64,000 bases of DNA from Pseudovibrio exalbescens DSM 16456 (GCF_000422785.1 NZ_AUGS01000002.1:310001-374000); one strand, 5' to 3'. Shown: positions 37,971 to 47,671, counted from the first letter of the stretch. Numbers and translations are program-made. Notes: generated by a model not told the origin, from the letters alone.

Positions 37971-40900
37971 TGGATATTCCAGCCAAGACCCTTGAAAGTC
38001 AAGCCAAAGCGGCAAACCCTGTAAACTCCGCTTGGGTTAGCGCCAATGCTGGTTCCGGCAAGACTTTCGTGTTGGCACGGCGGGTGATCCGTTTGTTGCT
38101 GAACGGAACGGATCCTTCTCGCATCTTGTGCTTGACCTTCACTAAGGCTGCTGCGGCGGAAATGGCGACCCGTGTGTTCGACATCCTGTCGGGCTGGACG
38201 CGTCTGTCGGATGAGGAATTGTTCAAGGAACTTGAGGTAATTGAGGGGCATGCGCCGAGCATGGACAAGGTTGCCCGCGCGCGCCGTCTGTTTGCACGGG
38301 CCCTCGAAACCCCTGGCGGCTTGAAGATACAAACCATTCATGCGTTTTGCGAAGCCTTGTTGCATCAGTTTCCTCTGGAAGCCAATGTTGCCGGACACTT
38401 CAATGTGCTTGACGAACGCATTGCCGATGAATTGTTGGCGGAAGCGCGGGCGCGTGTTTTGCACCGTGCTGAGGTGGAGCCTGAGACGGCACTGGGGCAT
38501 GCGCTTGCATTTTTGATTGAACATCTCGCAGATGCGGGCGTTGAAAGCGCGCTTTCGGAACTGATTGGCAAACGCGATGCCTTTTATCGCTGGATCGTGG
38601 CCGCCGGGTCACTGGAAGCCGCCCTGGTGGAGTTGGAGGCCAGCTTTGATCTCACGCAGGACGATACGCTGGAAGGTGTTGAAGCGGCTTTCCGTACGGA
38701 GTGCCTTCTGTCCGCCGACGAAGTGAAAGCCTATGCAGAGGCGATGCGGACAGGATCGAAAACGGATCAAGGTCGCGCCGATGCGATGCTCGCGGCTTTG
38801 TCTTGTCAAGGTGTCGGAGACTGGAAGCAGAAGTGGTTGGATATATTCCTGACGAAAAACCTTGAGCCTCGCAAAAGCTTGGCAACGAAGAAGGTTCAGG
38901 AAGCGTACCCTCATATGCTTGAACACCTCCTGCAAGAACAACAACGCCTGCAGGATCTTATCGCCAAGCAGGCAGCAGTTTTGACCGTGGCAGGCACCAA
39001 AGCGATCGTCGTTCTTTCGGATGCCGTGTTGCAGCACTACGAGAAAGACAAGATCCAGCGGGGATTTCTCGACTTTGAGGACCTCGTCGTACGGGCGGCA
39101 ACGCTCTTGTCGCGTTCGGATGCCGCGCAGTGGGTGCAATACAAGCTTGACCAGGGGCTGGACCACATACTGGTGGATGAAGCGCAGGATACCAGTCCGA
39201 GACAGTGGGAAGTCATCAGCGCGCTGGCCGATGAGTTTTTCTCTGGCGATGGGGCGCGCGAGGGTGTGAGAACCATTTTTGCCGTGGGGGATGAGAAACA
39301 GTCCATCTATTCCTTCCAAGGTGCTGTTCCTGCTTATTTTGCCAAGATGCGGGCCTTCTTCCGTCAGCGCGCGACGGAGTCCCAACGAGCTTTCGAGCCG
39401 ATTGAGCTGAACTTGTCCTTCCGATCCACGCCCGATGTGTTGGGTGCTGTCGACCGAGTTTTCCGAGAACCTGAAGTGTTCAAGGGTCTGTCACAGGATT
39501 CCGTAGCGCCTGTTCATGAAGCAATCCGGCGCCATGATCCCGGCTTGGTTGAGATCTGGCCCCTTGAAGAGCATCAGGATATCGAGGAACCGGAAGATTG
39601 GACTGAGCCTGTTGATCGGATTGGCGACAGCAACCCGATGATGCGGCTTGCTAAGCGAATTGCAGCCCAGATCAGTGATTGGGCAAATGCCGGTATAGCG
39701 TCACCCGGTGATGTACTTGTGCTGGTTCGAAAACGCGGCCCGTTTGTTGAAGCCTTGAACCGGGAGTTGAAGCGGCTGGATGTGCCAGCCGCGGGCGCGG
39801 ACCGGTTGGTTTTGACGGATCATATCGCCGTACAGGATCTCGTTGCGCTGGGCCGGTTTATCCTTTTGGCAGAAGACGACATGTCGTTGGCGTGCACTTT
39901 GAAAAGTCCGCTGTTTGGTTTGTCAGATGACGATTTGTTCGAGATCGCGCATGAAACGCCGGGTCGCCCTCGTCCCGGAACCCTTTGGCAAATGCTGGTT
40001 AAAAAGTCGGATCATTCTGACAAATGGCGCCGTGTAAGGGCGCAGCTGGAAGAATGGCGGGATCGCGCAGATTTCGTGCCGCCTTTCGAGTTCTATGCGC
40101 GTATCCTCGGCGCGGACGGTCATCGTTTGAGCTTTCGGAAGCGTTTGGGCTCTGAGGTGGATGACGTGTTGGATGAGTTCCTGTCATTGACCATCGCGTT
40201 TGAGCAAACCGGCACACCCGGGCTGGAGGGGTTCTTGGCATGGCTGGCTGCGGCGCCAACGGAAATCAAACGTGAGCTCAATGCGGCTTCCGGCATGGTT
40301 CGCATCATGACGGTGCACGGCGCCAAGGGCCTCGAAGCACCCTACGTGCTGCTCGTTGACAACGGTGCGCCGCCTGTTTCTGCCCATCATGATCCCATCA
40401 TGTTGCCTAAGTCGCGCAGCGGTGATGAGAGTGCTGCAGATGCCTTGGTGTGGCTTCCAAACAAGTCCAATAGAACGCCGTGGCATGCTGAAGCGCTTGA
40501 ACAACGTCGCGCCGCACAGGAAGAGGAATACCGGCGTTTGCTCTATGTGGCGATGACCCGGGCGAAGGATCGTTTGGTGGTGTGTGGTTGGGCTCCCAAG
40601 AGGGGGGCTCATGAACACTGCTGGTATTCACTCGTTCACTGCAGTTTGAGTGATGAGAGCCGACCAGTCAGCGACGCTGCGGGAAATCAGATTGCGCTGC
40701 GCTGGACCCGTGATGGTGTCGAAAAACCGGAACCTCGGCTTGGTGAAGCTAAAAACGCAGAACAACGTGAGGCCATCGTGCTGCCCGAGTGGGTTGGTCG
40801 CCCCGTTTCATCGCCAAAGCGCCTTCGGACTCTTAAACCGTCCGCTGCATTTGAAGAAATGGACCAGAAGCAGGGCATTGAAAAACCATCCCCTGAAATG

Positions 40901-41440
40901 GCGCTGGAAGCCGCACGGCAACCGGAAAGCTGGCCGTTGGTGCGCGGGCGTCTGGTGCACCGGCTCCTGGAAATTCTGCCTGATTTGCCAGAAGTCGAGC
41001 GCGATGCAGCCATGACCCGCTATCTTTCGGCGGCACTGTCGGAAGAGTTTGCTGAATATGAGGGGCGCCTTCGTCAGGACGTGGTGCAGGTGCTTAACCA
41101 CCCCGACTACAAATGCCTTTTCTCGGAGCAAAGTCGTGCCGAGGTGCCAATACAAGGGCTTTTGATTGACGAAACGGGCGCTGATGTTGAAGTGTCAGGC
41201 GTAATCGACCGCCTTGTAGTGATAGAAAACGAAATCTGGATTGTGGACTACAAGACCAACACACAAGTCCCGCAAACTGCCGCTTCAGTGAGTGAGGATT
41301 ATGTCGCCCAGCTCGCTGTTTACCGGAAACTGCTGTCCAGCCTTTATGGTGATAAGAAAATTCGCGGCTTTTTGCTCTATACCTGTGGCCCCGTTCTCCT
41401 AGAAATAGAGGAGGCGCAGTTTTCACGTTTTGTATTTTAG
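37970..41440 (+). CDS. addA: Double-strand break repair helicase AddA
   Basis: AddA is the UvrD-type motor and nuclease of AddAB (1156 residues). Walker A lies in SANAGSGKTFVLARRV (about residues 24-39), motif II is VDEAQDTSPRQWEVI, and motifs GDEKQSIYSFQGA, MTVHGAKGLEAP and VAMTRAKDRL complete the SF1 set. The C-terminal nuclease has IVDYKTNTQVP. The ATG at 37970 is coupled to the addB stop. The frame is open for 11 codons further upstream, but no ribosome-binding site supports a start there. A thioredoxin gene follows after about 110 bases. Confidence 0.95.
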   Translation: MDIPAKTLESQAKAANPVNSAWVSANAGSGKTFVLARRVIRLLLNGTDPSRILCLTFTKAAAAEMATRVFDILSGWTRLSDEELFKELEVIEGHAPSMDKVARARRLFARALETPGGLKIQTIHAFCEALLHQFPLEANVAGHFNVLDERIADELLAEARARVLHRAEVEPETALGHALAFLIEHLADAGVESALSELIGKRDAFYRWIVAAGSLEAALVELEASFDLTQDDTLEGVEAAFRTECLLSADEVKAYAEAMRTGSKTDQGRADAMLAALSCQGVGDWKQKWLDIFLTKNLEPRKSLATKKVQEAYPHMLEHLLQEQQRLQDLIAKQAAVLTVAGTKAIVVLSDAVLQHYEKDKIQRGFLDFEDLVVRAATLLSRSDAAQWVQYKLDQGLDHILVDEAQDTSPRQWEVISALADEFFSGDGAREGVRTIFAVGDEKQSIYSFQGAVPAYFAKMRAFFRQRATESQRAFEPIELNLSFRSTPDVLGAVDRVFREPEVFKGLSQDSVAPVHEAIRRHDPGLVEIWPLEEHQDIEEPEDWTEPVDRIGDSNPMMRLAKRIAAQISDWANAGIASPGDVLVLVRKRGPFVEALNRELKRLDVPAAGADRLVLTDHIAVQDLVALGRFILLAEDDMSLACTLKSPLFGLSDDDLFEIAHETPGRPRPGTLWQMLVKKSDHSDKWRRVRAQLEEWRDRADFVPPFEFYARILGADGHRLSFRKRLGSEVDDVLDEFLSLTIAFEQTGTPGLEGFLAWLAAAPTEIKRELNAASGMVRIMTVHGAKGLEAPYVLLVDNGAPPVSAHHDPIMLPKSRSGDESAADALVWLPNKSNRTPWHAEALEQRRAAQEEEYRRLLYVAMTRAKDRLVVCGWAPKRGAHEHCWYSLVHCSLSDESRPVSDAAGNQIALRWTRDGVEKPEPRLGEAKNAEQREAIVLPEWVGRPVSSPKRLRTLKPSAAFEEMDQKQGIEKPSPEMALEAARQPESWPLVRGRLVHRLLEILPDLPEVERDAAMTRYLSAALSEEFAEYEGRLRQDVVQVLNHPDYKCLFSEQSRAEVPIQGLLIDETGADVEVSGVIDRLVVIENEIWIVDYKTNTQVPQTAASVSEDYVAQLAVYRKLLSSLYGDKKIRGFLLYTCGPVLLEIEEAQFSRFVF

Positions 41441-41547
41441 GGATTTCTTATTAACAGGGTTGCTTGACGGCGCTGGTTGGCGTTCCTACCTTGAACCCAA
41501 CGGACTCGCCCTGACGGGTGATGCACACATACTGAACGAGGCACGAT

Positions 41548-41868
41548 ATGGCGACTGTAAACGTCAGCGATGATACCTTCGAAACTGAAGTTCTTAAGAG
41601 CTCCACGCCGGTTCTGGTTGATTTCTGGGCGACCTGGTGTGGACCGTGCAAGATGATTGCGCCGTCATTGGAGGAAATCTCCGATGAAATGTCTGATAGC
41701 GTCAAGGTCGCCAAGGTGGACATCGATGTGAACCAGCAATCCGCGATGAACTATGGGGTTCGCTCAATCCCAACGATGATCCTGTTCAAGGATGGCGAAC
41801 CGGCAGCAACGCTCGTTGGTGCGCAGCCAAAAGGCAAAATTGCAGAGTGGATCAAGCAGTACGCCTGA
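41548..41868 (+). CDS. trxA: Thioredoxin
   Basis: This is a 106-residue cytosolic thioredoxin with the redox motif [10 protein letters not shown] at the usual place and the cis-proline in [13 protein letters not shown]. It reduces disulfides in ribonucleotide reductase and other partners. It follows addA with about 110 bases between and may have its own promoter. A terminator follows. Confidence 0.96.
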   Translation: MATVNVSDDTFETEVLKSSTPVLVDFWATWCGPCKMIAPSLEEISDEMSDSVKVAKVDIDVNQQSAMNYGVRSIPTMILFKDGEPAATLVGAQPKGKIAEWIKQYA

Positions 41869-41910
41869 TCCCGCTGAGGATTGCGAGATAAACCTGTTTG
41901 TTTGCAGAGT

Positions 41911-41943
41911 CTCCGGTCACGGCAGTGGCCGGAGGTCTTTTGT
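41911..41943 (+). terminator. Intrinsic terminator after trxA
   Basis: A 10-bp stem (CTCCGGTCAC 41911-41920 with GTGGCCGGAG 41925-41934, one U-G pair) and a 4-base loop are followed by GTCTTTTG and further T. Confidence 0.8.
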
Positions 41944-42042
41944 TTTAAGCAATCATCGCCTAAATAAACAGTCGAGCCTGCTGGTGCAGGAACCGTGTCT
42001 TGCATGTGCTCTTTGCTGAGCCTGTAAACGAATGGGATAAGG

Positions 42043-42693
42043 ATGACAAACGAAAGCAAAAACCCCGAGGAGCAAGTAGCACCGGAAACTCCGGAGGTTT
42101 CGGAAAGCGCTGAAGCTGCAGAAACTCCAGTTGAGGAAGGGGTGCTCGAGTTTGAAGACCCGGCCGAAAAACTGGCCGCAGAGAATGCTGAACTGAAAGA
42201 GCGCGCCCTGCGTCTGATGGCGGAAATGGAAAACCTTCGCCGTCGGACCGAAAAGGAAGTCAAAGATGCCAAGGCCTATTCCGTGGCCGCTTTCGCGCGC
42301 GACATGCTGGTGGTCAACGACAACCTGGGTCGCGCCATTCAGGCGGTGCCGGAAGAGGCACGTGCCGAGGCCGATAGCAGCTTGACGGCGTTAATCGAGG
42401 GCGTAGAGATGGTTGAGCGTGACATGCTGAACCAGCTTGAAAAACACGGCGTCAAGCGGATCAATCCCGAAGGTGAAAAGTTTGATCCGAATTTTCATCA
42501 GGCCATGTTTGAAGTTCCCAATCCGGAAGTTCCCAACGGAACGGTCGTTCAGGTCGTTCAGGCTGGGTATGTAATCGCAGATCGCGTTCTGCGTCCGGCT
42601 ATGGTTGGTGTCTCCAAGGGTGGGCCAAAGACTCCGGTGAATAACGGAGAAAAGCCCGCTGAACCCGGTTCAACTGTCGATAAAAGCGCTTAA
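42043..42693 (+). CDS. grpE: Nucleotide exchange factor GrpE
   Basis: GrpE releases ADP from DnaK during chaperone cycling. The 216 residues start with an acidic, disordered N-terminus of about 45 residues, then a long coiled coil ([26 protein letters not shown]) and the C-terminal beta domain ([42 protein letters not shown]). A GGGATAAGG stretch precedes the ATG. dnaK is not in the window. Confidence 0.95.
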   Translation: MTNESKNPEEQVAPETPEVSESAEAAETPVEEGVLEFEDPAEKLAAENAELKERALRLMAEMENLRRRTEKEVKDAKAYSVAAFARDMLVVNDNLGRAIQAVPEEARAEADSSLTALIEGVEMVERDMLNQLEKHGVKRINPEGEKFDPNFHQAMFEVPNPEVPNGTVVQVVQAGYVIADRVLRPAMVGVSKGGPKTPVNNGEKPAEPGSTVDKSA

Positions 42694-42719
42694 TCATTGA
42701 CTTTAGTCTAATCTTACGT

Positions 42720-42747
42720 AAAGCGGGGCTTGTTGGCTCCGCTTTTT
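42720..42747 (+). terminator. Intrinsic terminator after grpE
   Basis: AAAGCGGGGC pairs with GCTCCGCTTT (one G-U pair) around TTGTTG and is followed by a T-run. Confidence 0.85.
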
Positions 42748-42808
42748 TATTTGGTGCAGAGCTTTTTAGGATCCGGGACACTGTCCCCTAGCAATAAAGC
42801 ATCAAGCT

Positions 42809-43441
42809 ATGATCGCCTGGCAATATCTCGACTATCTGGGTGTTGCCGTGTTCGCCATCACCGGTGGGCTGGTGGCAGCGCGGCTGCGACAGGATTTTAT
42901 CGCCTTCTTGTTCTTTTGCACCCTGACTGGCATTGGCGGAGGAACGCTGCGCGATCTTCTCCTGGGGGCTCCCGTGTTCTGGACCCAGAACGAATCCTAT
43001 CTCATCGTCTGTGCAGCAGCCTCGGTATTGATGTGGTTTACGGCCCATTTGTTTGAGCGCATCGACAAGCCAGTGCGGTGGATGGATGCTGTTGGCATTG
43101 CCGCCTATTGTGTAATGGGCGCGGCAAAAGCGTTGTCCATGGGTGAGCATTATTTCGTGGCTGTGCCCATGGGGGTCGCCACCGCCACATGCGGCGGTAT
43201 CATTCGAGATATAGTTGCCGGGCAGCCATCTGCGATCAGCCAACGAGAAGTCTATGTTGCGGCAACGTGCGGCGGTGCGGGCACATTTGTTGCGCTCAAA
43301 GCTGCTGGCGTGGATGAGAATATTGCTGCTGCAGCCGGGTTTGCCGTTGCTATGATTCTGCGCGGCGGTGCACTGCAATTTGGCTGGTACTTGCCGGGAT
43401 ACACACCGTGGGGCGAGAAACGGGAACCCAAGAAGGATTGA
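42809..43441 (+). CDS. TRIC/UPF0126 family cation channel-like membrane protein
   Basis: The 210-residue protein has about seven hydrophobic helices and the duplicated UPF0126 signature: GIGGGTLRDLLLG in the first half and TCGGIIRDIVAG in the second. Each half holds the glycine-rich kink and an Arg-Asp pair. Prokaryotic members of this family form trimeric potassium-permeable channels. The physiological role is unclear. The gene sits alone between the grpE terminator and a convergent gene. Confidence 0.88.
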   Translation: MIAWQYLDYLGVAVFAITGGLVAARLRQDFIAFLFFCTLTGIGGGTLRDLLLGAPVFWTQNESYLIVCAAASVLMWFTAHLFERIDKPVRWMDAVGIAAYCVMGAAKALSMGEHYFVAVPMGVATATCGGIIRDIVAGQPSAISQREVYVAATCGGAGTFVALKAAGVDENIAAAAGFAVAMILRGGALQFGWYLPGYTPWGEKREPKKD

Positions 43442-43450
43442 GGGGCCTTT

Positions 43451-44413
43451 TCACGTGCGCATGAAGACGTGGCTGGCCGCGGCCAGATCCTCAAGTGCGG
43501 TTCCGACAGACTTGAAAAGAGTTTTTTGCGCGTAAAAACGCCGGCCCGCTTTGGTGCCTCGGCATAACTCTGACAGATCTGCGGCCACATCACTTCGAGC
43601 AATCAGATTGTTTTCCAGCGGCTTGATGATGTCACCAGCCCGGGTGAAGGCATCAGCATAGCTGTCGACGAACAGCCGGCAATCCTGTACAGCCCGATCG
43701 TCACATTCCCTCATGTGAGGCAGGTTCGCGCCCACCAGGTCCAGATGGCATCCCTCCGACAGCCATTCACCCAGCACCAGAGGACTTGTTGATAGGGTTG
43801 CGCACGAGATGATATCTGCGCCGTGAACCGCCCCTTGCAAGTTGTCAGTGGCGTGAATGTTGACGCCCGACAACTTGACCCGTTTGGCAAGACTGGCCGC
43901 CGTGGCGGTTGTGCGGTTCCAGATCAGGACCTCTTCTATGGGGCGCATGGCGCAGTGCGCTGCAATCAACAGCGGGGCAAGGCCGCCAGCACCGATCATC
44001 AATAGACGCTTGGAATCTTCACGTGACAGATAGGAGGAGGCAAGCGCAGAGGTCGCTGCAGCCCTCCAAAGCGTTAGTGCACGGCCATCCAGCACAGCCA
44101 GAGCTTCCCCCGTTTTACCGGACTGCAGCAGGTAAACACCCATTACTGTTGGCAGATTCTTACGTCTGTTCTCCGGAATGACGGAAGAAATCTTGGTTCC
44201 GATAAAACCTTTGTCGGTTGAGCCTTGCGCCTTGAAGTCGTTCCATGATGGCATGATGACGAGAGAGGCAGTGGCCTCTCCGTCCGGCCGCTCAATTGTT
44301 TCGTGGTGGGGCTGGGGAGCAATACACCCGGTTCGGAAGGCACGGCGCATTGTCTCCGCCAGATCGCGTGGAGCCATCACAGCATCTATTTCCTGAGCTG
44401 TGATAACACGCAT
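43451..44413 (-). CDS. Ornithine cyclodeaminase / mu-crystallin family protein
   Basis: This is a 320-residue NAD(P)-dependent enzyme of the ornithine cyclodeaminase family with an N-terminal substrate domain (TKISSVIPENRRKNLPTVMGVYLLQ), a Rossmann segment (LLMIGAGGLAPLL) and a C-terminal SLVGANLPHMRECD-like block (DLVGANLPHMRECDDRAV). Family members act on ornithine, alanine or cyclic imines such as ketimines, so the substrate cannot be fixed here. The ATG at 44413 has AGGAG six bases upstream. The frame is open for 27 further codons but these do not look coding. It ends 9 bases from the convergent channel gene. Confidence 0.85.
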   Translation of the reverse strand: MRVITAQEIDAVMAPRDLAETMRRAFRTGCIAPQPHHETIERPDGEATASLVIMPSWNDFKAQGSTDKGFIGTKISSVIPENRRKNLPTVMGVYLLQSGKTGEALAVLDGRALTLWRAAATSALASSYLSREDSKRLLMIGAGGLAPLLIAAHCAMRPIEEVLIWNRTTATAASLAKRVKLSGVNIHATDNLQGAVHGADIISCATLSTSPLVLGEWLSEGCHLDLVGANLPHMRECDDRAVQDCRLFVDSYADAFTRAGDIIKPLENNLIARSDVAADLSELCRGTKAGRRFYAQKTLFKSVGTALEDLAAASHVFMRT

Positions 44414-44444
44414 CGCACTCTCCTGTTGGGCTGTTGTTACTCGA

Positions 44445-44795
44445 TCAAGCTGCTTTCTTCTGATCCGGGGCGGGTAGTCCCGGCGCAGAGCCACTTTGGG
44501 CCACCTGCTTCAACCGTTCTGCTTCGTGCTTGAGTTGATCGGCCTCCCGACGCTTCAGGCGCGCTTCCTTGCGGTACCGCCCCTGTTTGGCCCAAGAGGC
44601 AATGCCACCAATAAGAACGCCGAGCGCGACACAGGCAAACAACAGCCAGAAAACGGGAATGTTGAAGCTGAAGACAGGATCTGCAGGATTGAAGGGATTA
44701 ACTGAGACCGTTACGGAGTGGCGGTTCGCCACTGCCAGCGCAATCAGAACAACAGCGATGGGTATAAGCAGGAGATTCCGAAGGAACCGTGTCAC
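44445..44795 (-). CDS. LapA-like (DUF1049) inner-membrane protein
   Basis: This is a 116-residue protein with two transmembrane helices (NLLLIPIAVVLIALAVAN and FWLLFACVALGVLIGGIASW) and a charged C-terminal coiled coil, the LapA/DUF1049 layout. In enterobacteria LapA works with LapB in controlling LPS synthesis, and its gene follows rpsA-ihfB there too. Start is a GTG at 44795 with GGAG seven bases upstream. It follows ihfB closely. Confidence 0.88.
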   Translation of the reverse strand: MTRFLRNLLLIPIAVVLIALAVANRHSVTVSVNPFNPADPVFSFNIPVFWLLFACVALGVLIGGIASWAKQGRYRKEARLKRREADQLKHEAERLKQVAQSGSAPGLPAPDQKKAA

Positions 44796-44810
44796 ATTTT
44801 TTCTCCAGGA

Positions 44811-45113
44811 TCAGTCGTCTTCACCGTGATCGACGCCGCCGTTGAGCCGTTCCCTCATTTCCTTGCCGGTCTTGAAGAAGGGAACGTATTTCTCACTCAC
44901 TTCAACTTTCTGGCCGGTACGCGGATTGCGTCCGGTACGGGCCGGCCGGTTTTTGACCGAAAACGCACCAAAACCGCGTAGCTCCACACGGTCGCCCCGC
45001 ATAAGCGCCGATGTTATTTCATCCAGTATTGCGTTCACAATGTTCTCGACATCCCGTTGGTAGAGATGCGGGTTTTGTTCAGCAATTGTTTGAACCAACT
45101 CCGATTTAATCAT
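44811..45113 (-). CDS. ihfB: Integration host factor beta subunit
   Basis: This is a 100-residue DNA-bending histone-like protein. It starts [15 protein letters not shown] and has the beta-arm motif [27 protein letters not shown] with the intercalating proline. IhfB pairs with IhfA in nucleoid structure, replication and recombination. Its start overlaps the end of sppA by eight bases. The ATG at 45113 follows AAGGGGGG. The frame stays open upstream through sppA but this is not coding. Confidence 0.95.
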   Translation of the reverse strand: MIKSELVQTIAEQNPHLYQRDVENIVNAILDEITSALMRGDRVELRGFGAFSVKNRPARTGRNPRTGQKVEVSEKYVPFFKTGKEMRERLNGGVDHGEDD

Positions 45114-46116
45114 TTTTTGCCCCCCCTTGCATAGAGCGAGATGCCGCACCCGGAGCCTGCCAAACGGATACCAAACCGTCAAGCGAACCCGTTGGGTCAC
45201 CTAGTTGCTTTGCGGAATAGATGACTGCACTCAAGAAGTTTTCGATAGTAGCTGGCAATGCAGTATTGATGCCGGATTGAGCTAGCATACCGAACTCCGT
45301 TTCCTCTGATAGTTTCCAGTCGATGACCTCAAGCCCTTTGGGCACGTTCTTTTCTTGTTCCAGCCAGCGTATGGCTTCGTCTTCCCCGCCAATGGCATCA
45401 ACCAGTTTGTTTTCTTTGGCTTGATGGCCACTGTACACTTGGCCGTTCGCGAGCGCTTCGGCTTCAGCAACTGTGAAACCGCGCCGATCTGCTACCAAAC
45501 CAACAAACCAATTGTAGGAATCCGCCACAAGGCTCTCCAAAACGGCCTTTGCGCCAGATGTTGCCGGTTCGTAAAAATTCGGCTCTGCTTTGAGGGGTGA
45601 GCTTTTAACGGCATCCATTTGCAGACCCAACTTGTCCAGAAGGCCCTTCGCATTGCCAAATTGGAACAGCACACCAATGGACCCGGTCAGCGAGTTGTAT
45701 CTGGCAACCACGTGATCGGCAGCAATGGCCGTCATGTAACCCGCCGAAGCTCCGATGGTGCCGATGCTGGCAACCACGGGCTTTTTCTCGGCTAAATCGC
45801 GCAGGGCAACGTAAAGTCCCTCACCGCCGGTCGTTGTACCTCCGGGGGAGTTGATGGCGACAATCACCCCTTTTACCGAGTCGCTCTCAGCCATCTTGGC
45901 GATCATCTCGAGGCGCTCACGGTTATCAAGGATTGCGCCGTCAATGGACAGCCGGGCGATGTGTTGTTGGGACTTGGACAGATCGCCGATCCCGGTGCTC
46001 ACAAGGAACACGGTGCCCACGCCCACCACTGCAATGAGGAAACACAATATCCGCCAAAACGAAACTTTCCGCCGCAAACGGCGGCGGTCAATAACGATGT
46101 CGCTGTCCAAACTCAT
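45106..46116 (-). CDS. sppA: Signal peptide peptidase SppA
   Basis: SppA is a membrane-anchored serine protease that degrades leftover signal peptides. The 336 residues have a basic N-terminus and one transmembrane helix ([20 protein letters not shown]), then an S49-family catalytic domain. The nucleophile Ser lies in [12 protein letters not shown], with the preceding [10 protein letters not shown] oxyanion block and the downstream [25 protein letters not shown] holds the likely general-base Lys. This is the short single-domain form. The ATG at 46116 has AAAGGAG about 12 bases upstream. It is the first gene of sppA-ihfB-lapA. Confidence 0.93.
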   Translation of the reverse strand: MSLDSDIVIDRRRLRRKVSFWRILCFLIAVVGVGTVFLVSTGIGDLSKSQQHIARLSIDGAILDNRERLEMIAKMAESDSVKGVIVAINSPGGTTTGGEGLYVALRDLAEKKPVVASIGTIGASAGYMTAIAADHVVARYNSLTGSIGVLFQFGNAKGLLDKLGLQMDAVKSSPLKAEPNFYEPATSGAKAVLESLVADSYNWFVGLVADRRGFTVAEAEALANGQVYSGHQAKENKLVDAIGGEDEAIRWLEQEKNVPKGLEVIDWKLSEETEFGMLAQSGINTALPATIENFLSAVIYSAKQLGDPTGSLDGLVSVWQAPGAASRSMQGGAKND

Positions 46117-46311
46117 CGGATGCCAGGGCTCCTTTCGGCAGACTACTTTTCGGAGCTGAACGAGTGAACGGTTGCATTCCCAAGTCCAGCGAAAAACGCT
46201 GCCTAGTATGAACCAGAAAAAGTCACTTGAAAACAATCATCTGCGTCTTTTAGCGGAATCTCTTCAAGTTGCATCTCTCCAACATCTATTAATGCAAGAT
46301 TTAAGGTTGTG

Positions 46312-46617
46312 CTATTTGTCAGGTTCACCCAACTTGCCTTTTTCATAGGCTATCGCGCGCTCCATAAGCTGACGCCAAAGGTCTTCGTAGAAATTCGCGT
46401 CCAGTCCGGCGCGCTGTGCCAGCCTGTTCACATTGTGGGCGACCTCCTCCACGCGGTTGTCGATTCGTGCTGGAAGCCCCTCTTGTTTCTTCAGTTCCGC
46501 GGCACGTTCTATGCAAGCCCAACGGTCAGAAAAGCGGGCTATGAGTTCTGCATCCAGTTCATCGATCAACTGTCGAAGCTCAGTCATGGTCTGGCAGTTT
46601 TGTGCACGTTGTGTCAT
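46312..46617 (-). CDS. Chorismate mutase (AroQ class)
   Basis: This is a 101-residue all-helical chorismate mutase, which turns chorismate into prephenate for Phe and Tyr synthesis. The AroQ pattern is visible: LRQLIDELDAELIARFSDR (helix 1 with its Arg), RAAELKKQEGLPARIDNRVEEV (active-site Lys and Arg) and FYEDLWRQLMERAIAYE (helix 3). The ATG at 46617 follows a GAGGA site. The longer open frame up to 46731 has no family resemblance. A salicylate-type isochorismate pyruvate lyase shares this fold and cannot be excluded. Confidence 0.88.
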   Translation of the reverse strand: MTQRAQNCQTMTELRQLIDELDAELIARFSDRWACIERAAELKKQEGLPARIDNRVEEVAHNVNRLAQRAGLDANFYEDLWRQLMERAIAYEKGKLGEPDK

Positions 46618-46719
46618 CTGCGTCCTCTTTCGGTTTTGGCGTGTGTAGGTGGCACATTGAAAAACCGCAAGAGGTGTTGCTGTGGACTCTGCCAGTGCAA
46701 GGAGAGGCTTGGACAAAAA

Positions 46720-46773
46720 AAAGGCCGCCAAGTTCCGCAGGAGGTGGGGGGAGCTGGGAACAAGGCGGCTTTA
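46720..46773. repeat. Inverted repeat with long internal loop
   Basis: AGGCCGCCaaGTTCC at the left is matched by GGGAACaaGGCGGCTT at the right with about 18 bases between. The symmetry is broken by two unpaired A-A positions. A run of eight A precedes it, which would read as a T-run on the minus strand, so a minus-strand terminator is possible. Confidence 0.5.
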
Positions 46774-46968
46774 GGCGGTCAATGGGACCAGTTGGACTTT
46801 CGTCCTTATTCAGGTCACTGTGTTTACCGGTTGCTCTGAATTCCGGCGTGTCCAGTGATCGTTCTTCCTTGGCGCGGTTGACTAGGGGCATAATCTTCCG
46901 CGCTTTGTTTGGGAGCTTCGTAGCCGGTTGCTGCAAGGACGGCGTTTGAAAAGAAGCTCCCTGTCATC

Positions 46969-47118
46969 CTACGGCTTCGGGCGGACCGCAGGATGTCTCG
47001 AGGCCCGTACAACTTGCCGTGCCGGGCGATGGTGAATTGCAGTGTGCATCCGGGCAAAAGCCAGACCAATCAGCAAAACCGGAAGTATCTGGATCAAGGT
47101 TTCGAGGTTTGTGCCCAC
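46969..47118 (-). CDS. Possible 49-residue membrane micro-protein
   Basis: A GTG at 47118 lies seven bases after GGAG on the minus strand and opens a 49-codon frame. The product starts with a helix that would span a membrane (LETLIQILPVLLIGLAFA) and ends in a basic Arg/His/Pro-rich tail. This profile is common in genuine small membrane proteins but also arises by chance. I see no homologue. It is the only frame in this gene-poor region with both a ribosome-binding site and a coherent profile. Confidence 0.3.
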   Translation of the reverse strand: MGTNLETLIQILPVLLIGLAFARMHTAIHHRPARQVVRASRHPAVRPKP

Positions 47119-47632
47119 AGCAGCACTCCGCGTTTATTTTTGTTGACGTAGAGATAAGGTACACAAAACGTGCCAGTCTGTAGTAGCGCATAAAACGTGT
47201 ATTTTTACCGATACGCATCACTTAAATAGCGATTTGCAACTAAGGGTGTTAAAAATAACGATTCTGGCAGAGCAATATGCAAAACGCCGCCAAGAACAGG
47301 ATCCAGCCTGTCGAAGCCATAGGTGCATAGTGATATTTCTTGGGCATATCTTGTTGAGAGGCTGTGGCAGTGGTGAAACAACCCTTGAGAATCAAAAATC
47401 GATAATTATTATGTGCGGCCTCAATTTAATGTGCGACGCAATAGCAACTCATAAGGGTTTTTTGCTAATTCGCGGATAAATCCTGTCGGTTTTAACGGTA
47501 TTTTAGGAAAACCTGCCAGGTTCAGGGTGTTGATCCGACGAATCTATCTCGGTTGTATATCGGTCCATCGATGTCAAGAGCACCACTAGAAGCCGGGTTC
47601 TCTTGGTATCCGACCTAAGGTGATATCGACAG

Positions 47633-47671
47633 ATCGTTTCAGCTTGTCCAAGCTGACGACAACGATTTTTT
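47633..47671 (+). terminator. Terminator-like hairpin 22 bases before the acetyltransferase gene
   Basis: Outer stem ATCGTT (47633-47638) pairs with AACGAT (47661-47666), inner stem CAGCTT (47640-47645) with AAGCTG (47650-47655), and six T follow. No annotated gene ends before it, so it may end a small RNA or act as an attenuator in the leader of the next gene. Confidence 0.6.

Noticed and set aside
46720-46773. SRP RNA or 6S RNA in the gene-poor region
   Set aside because: The inverted repeat suggested a structured RNA, but the conserved tetraloop and internal-loop sequences of SRP RNA and the long open bubble of 6S RNA are not visible.
46824-47069. 81-codon minus-strand frame in the gene-poor region
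   Set aside because: No ribosome-binding site and a low-complexity, stop-flanked composition. The nearby 49-codon frame with a ribosome-binding site was kept as the only candidate.
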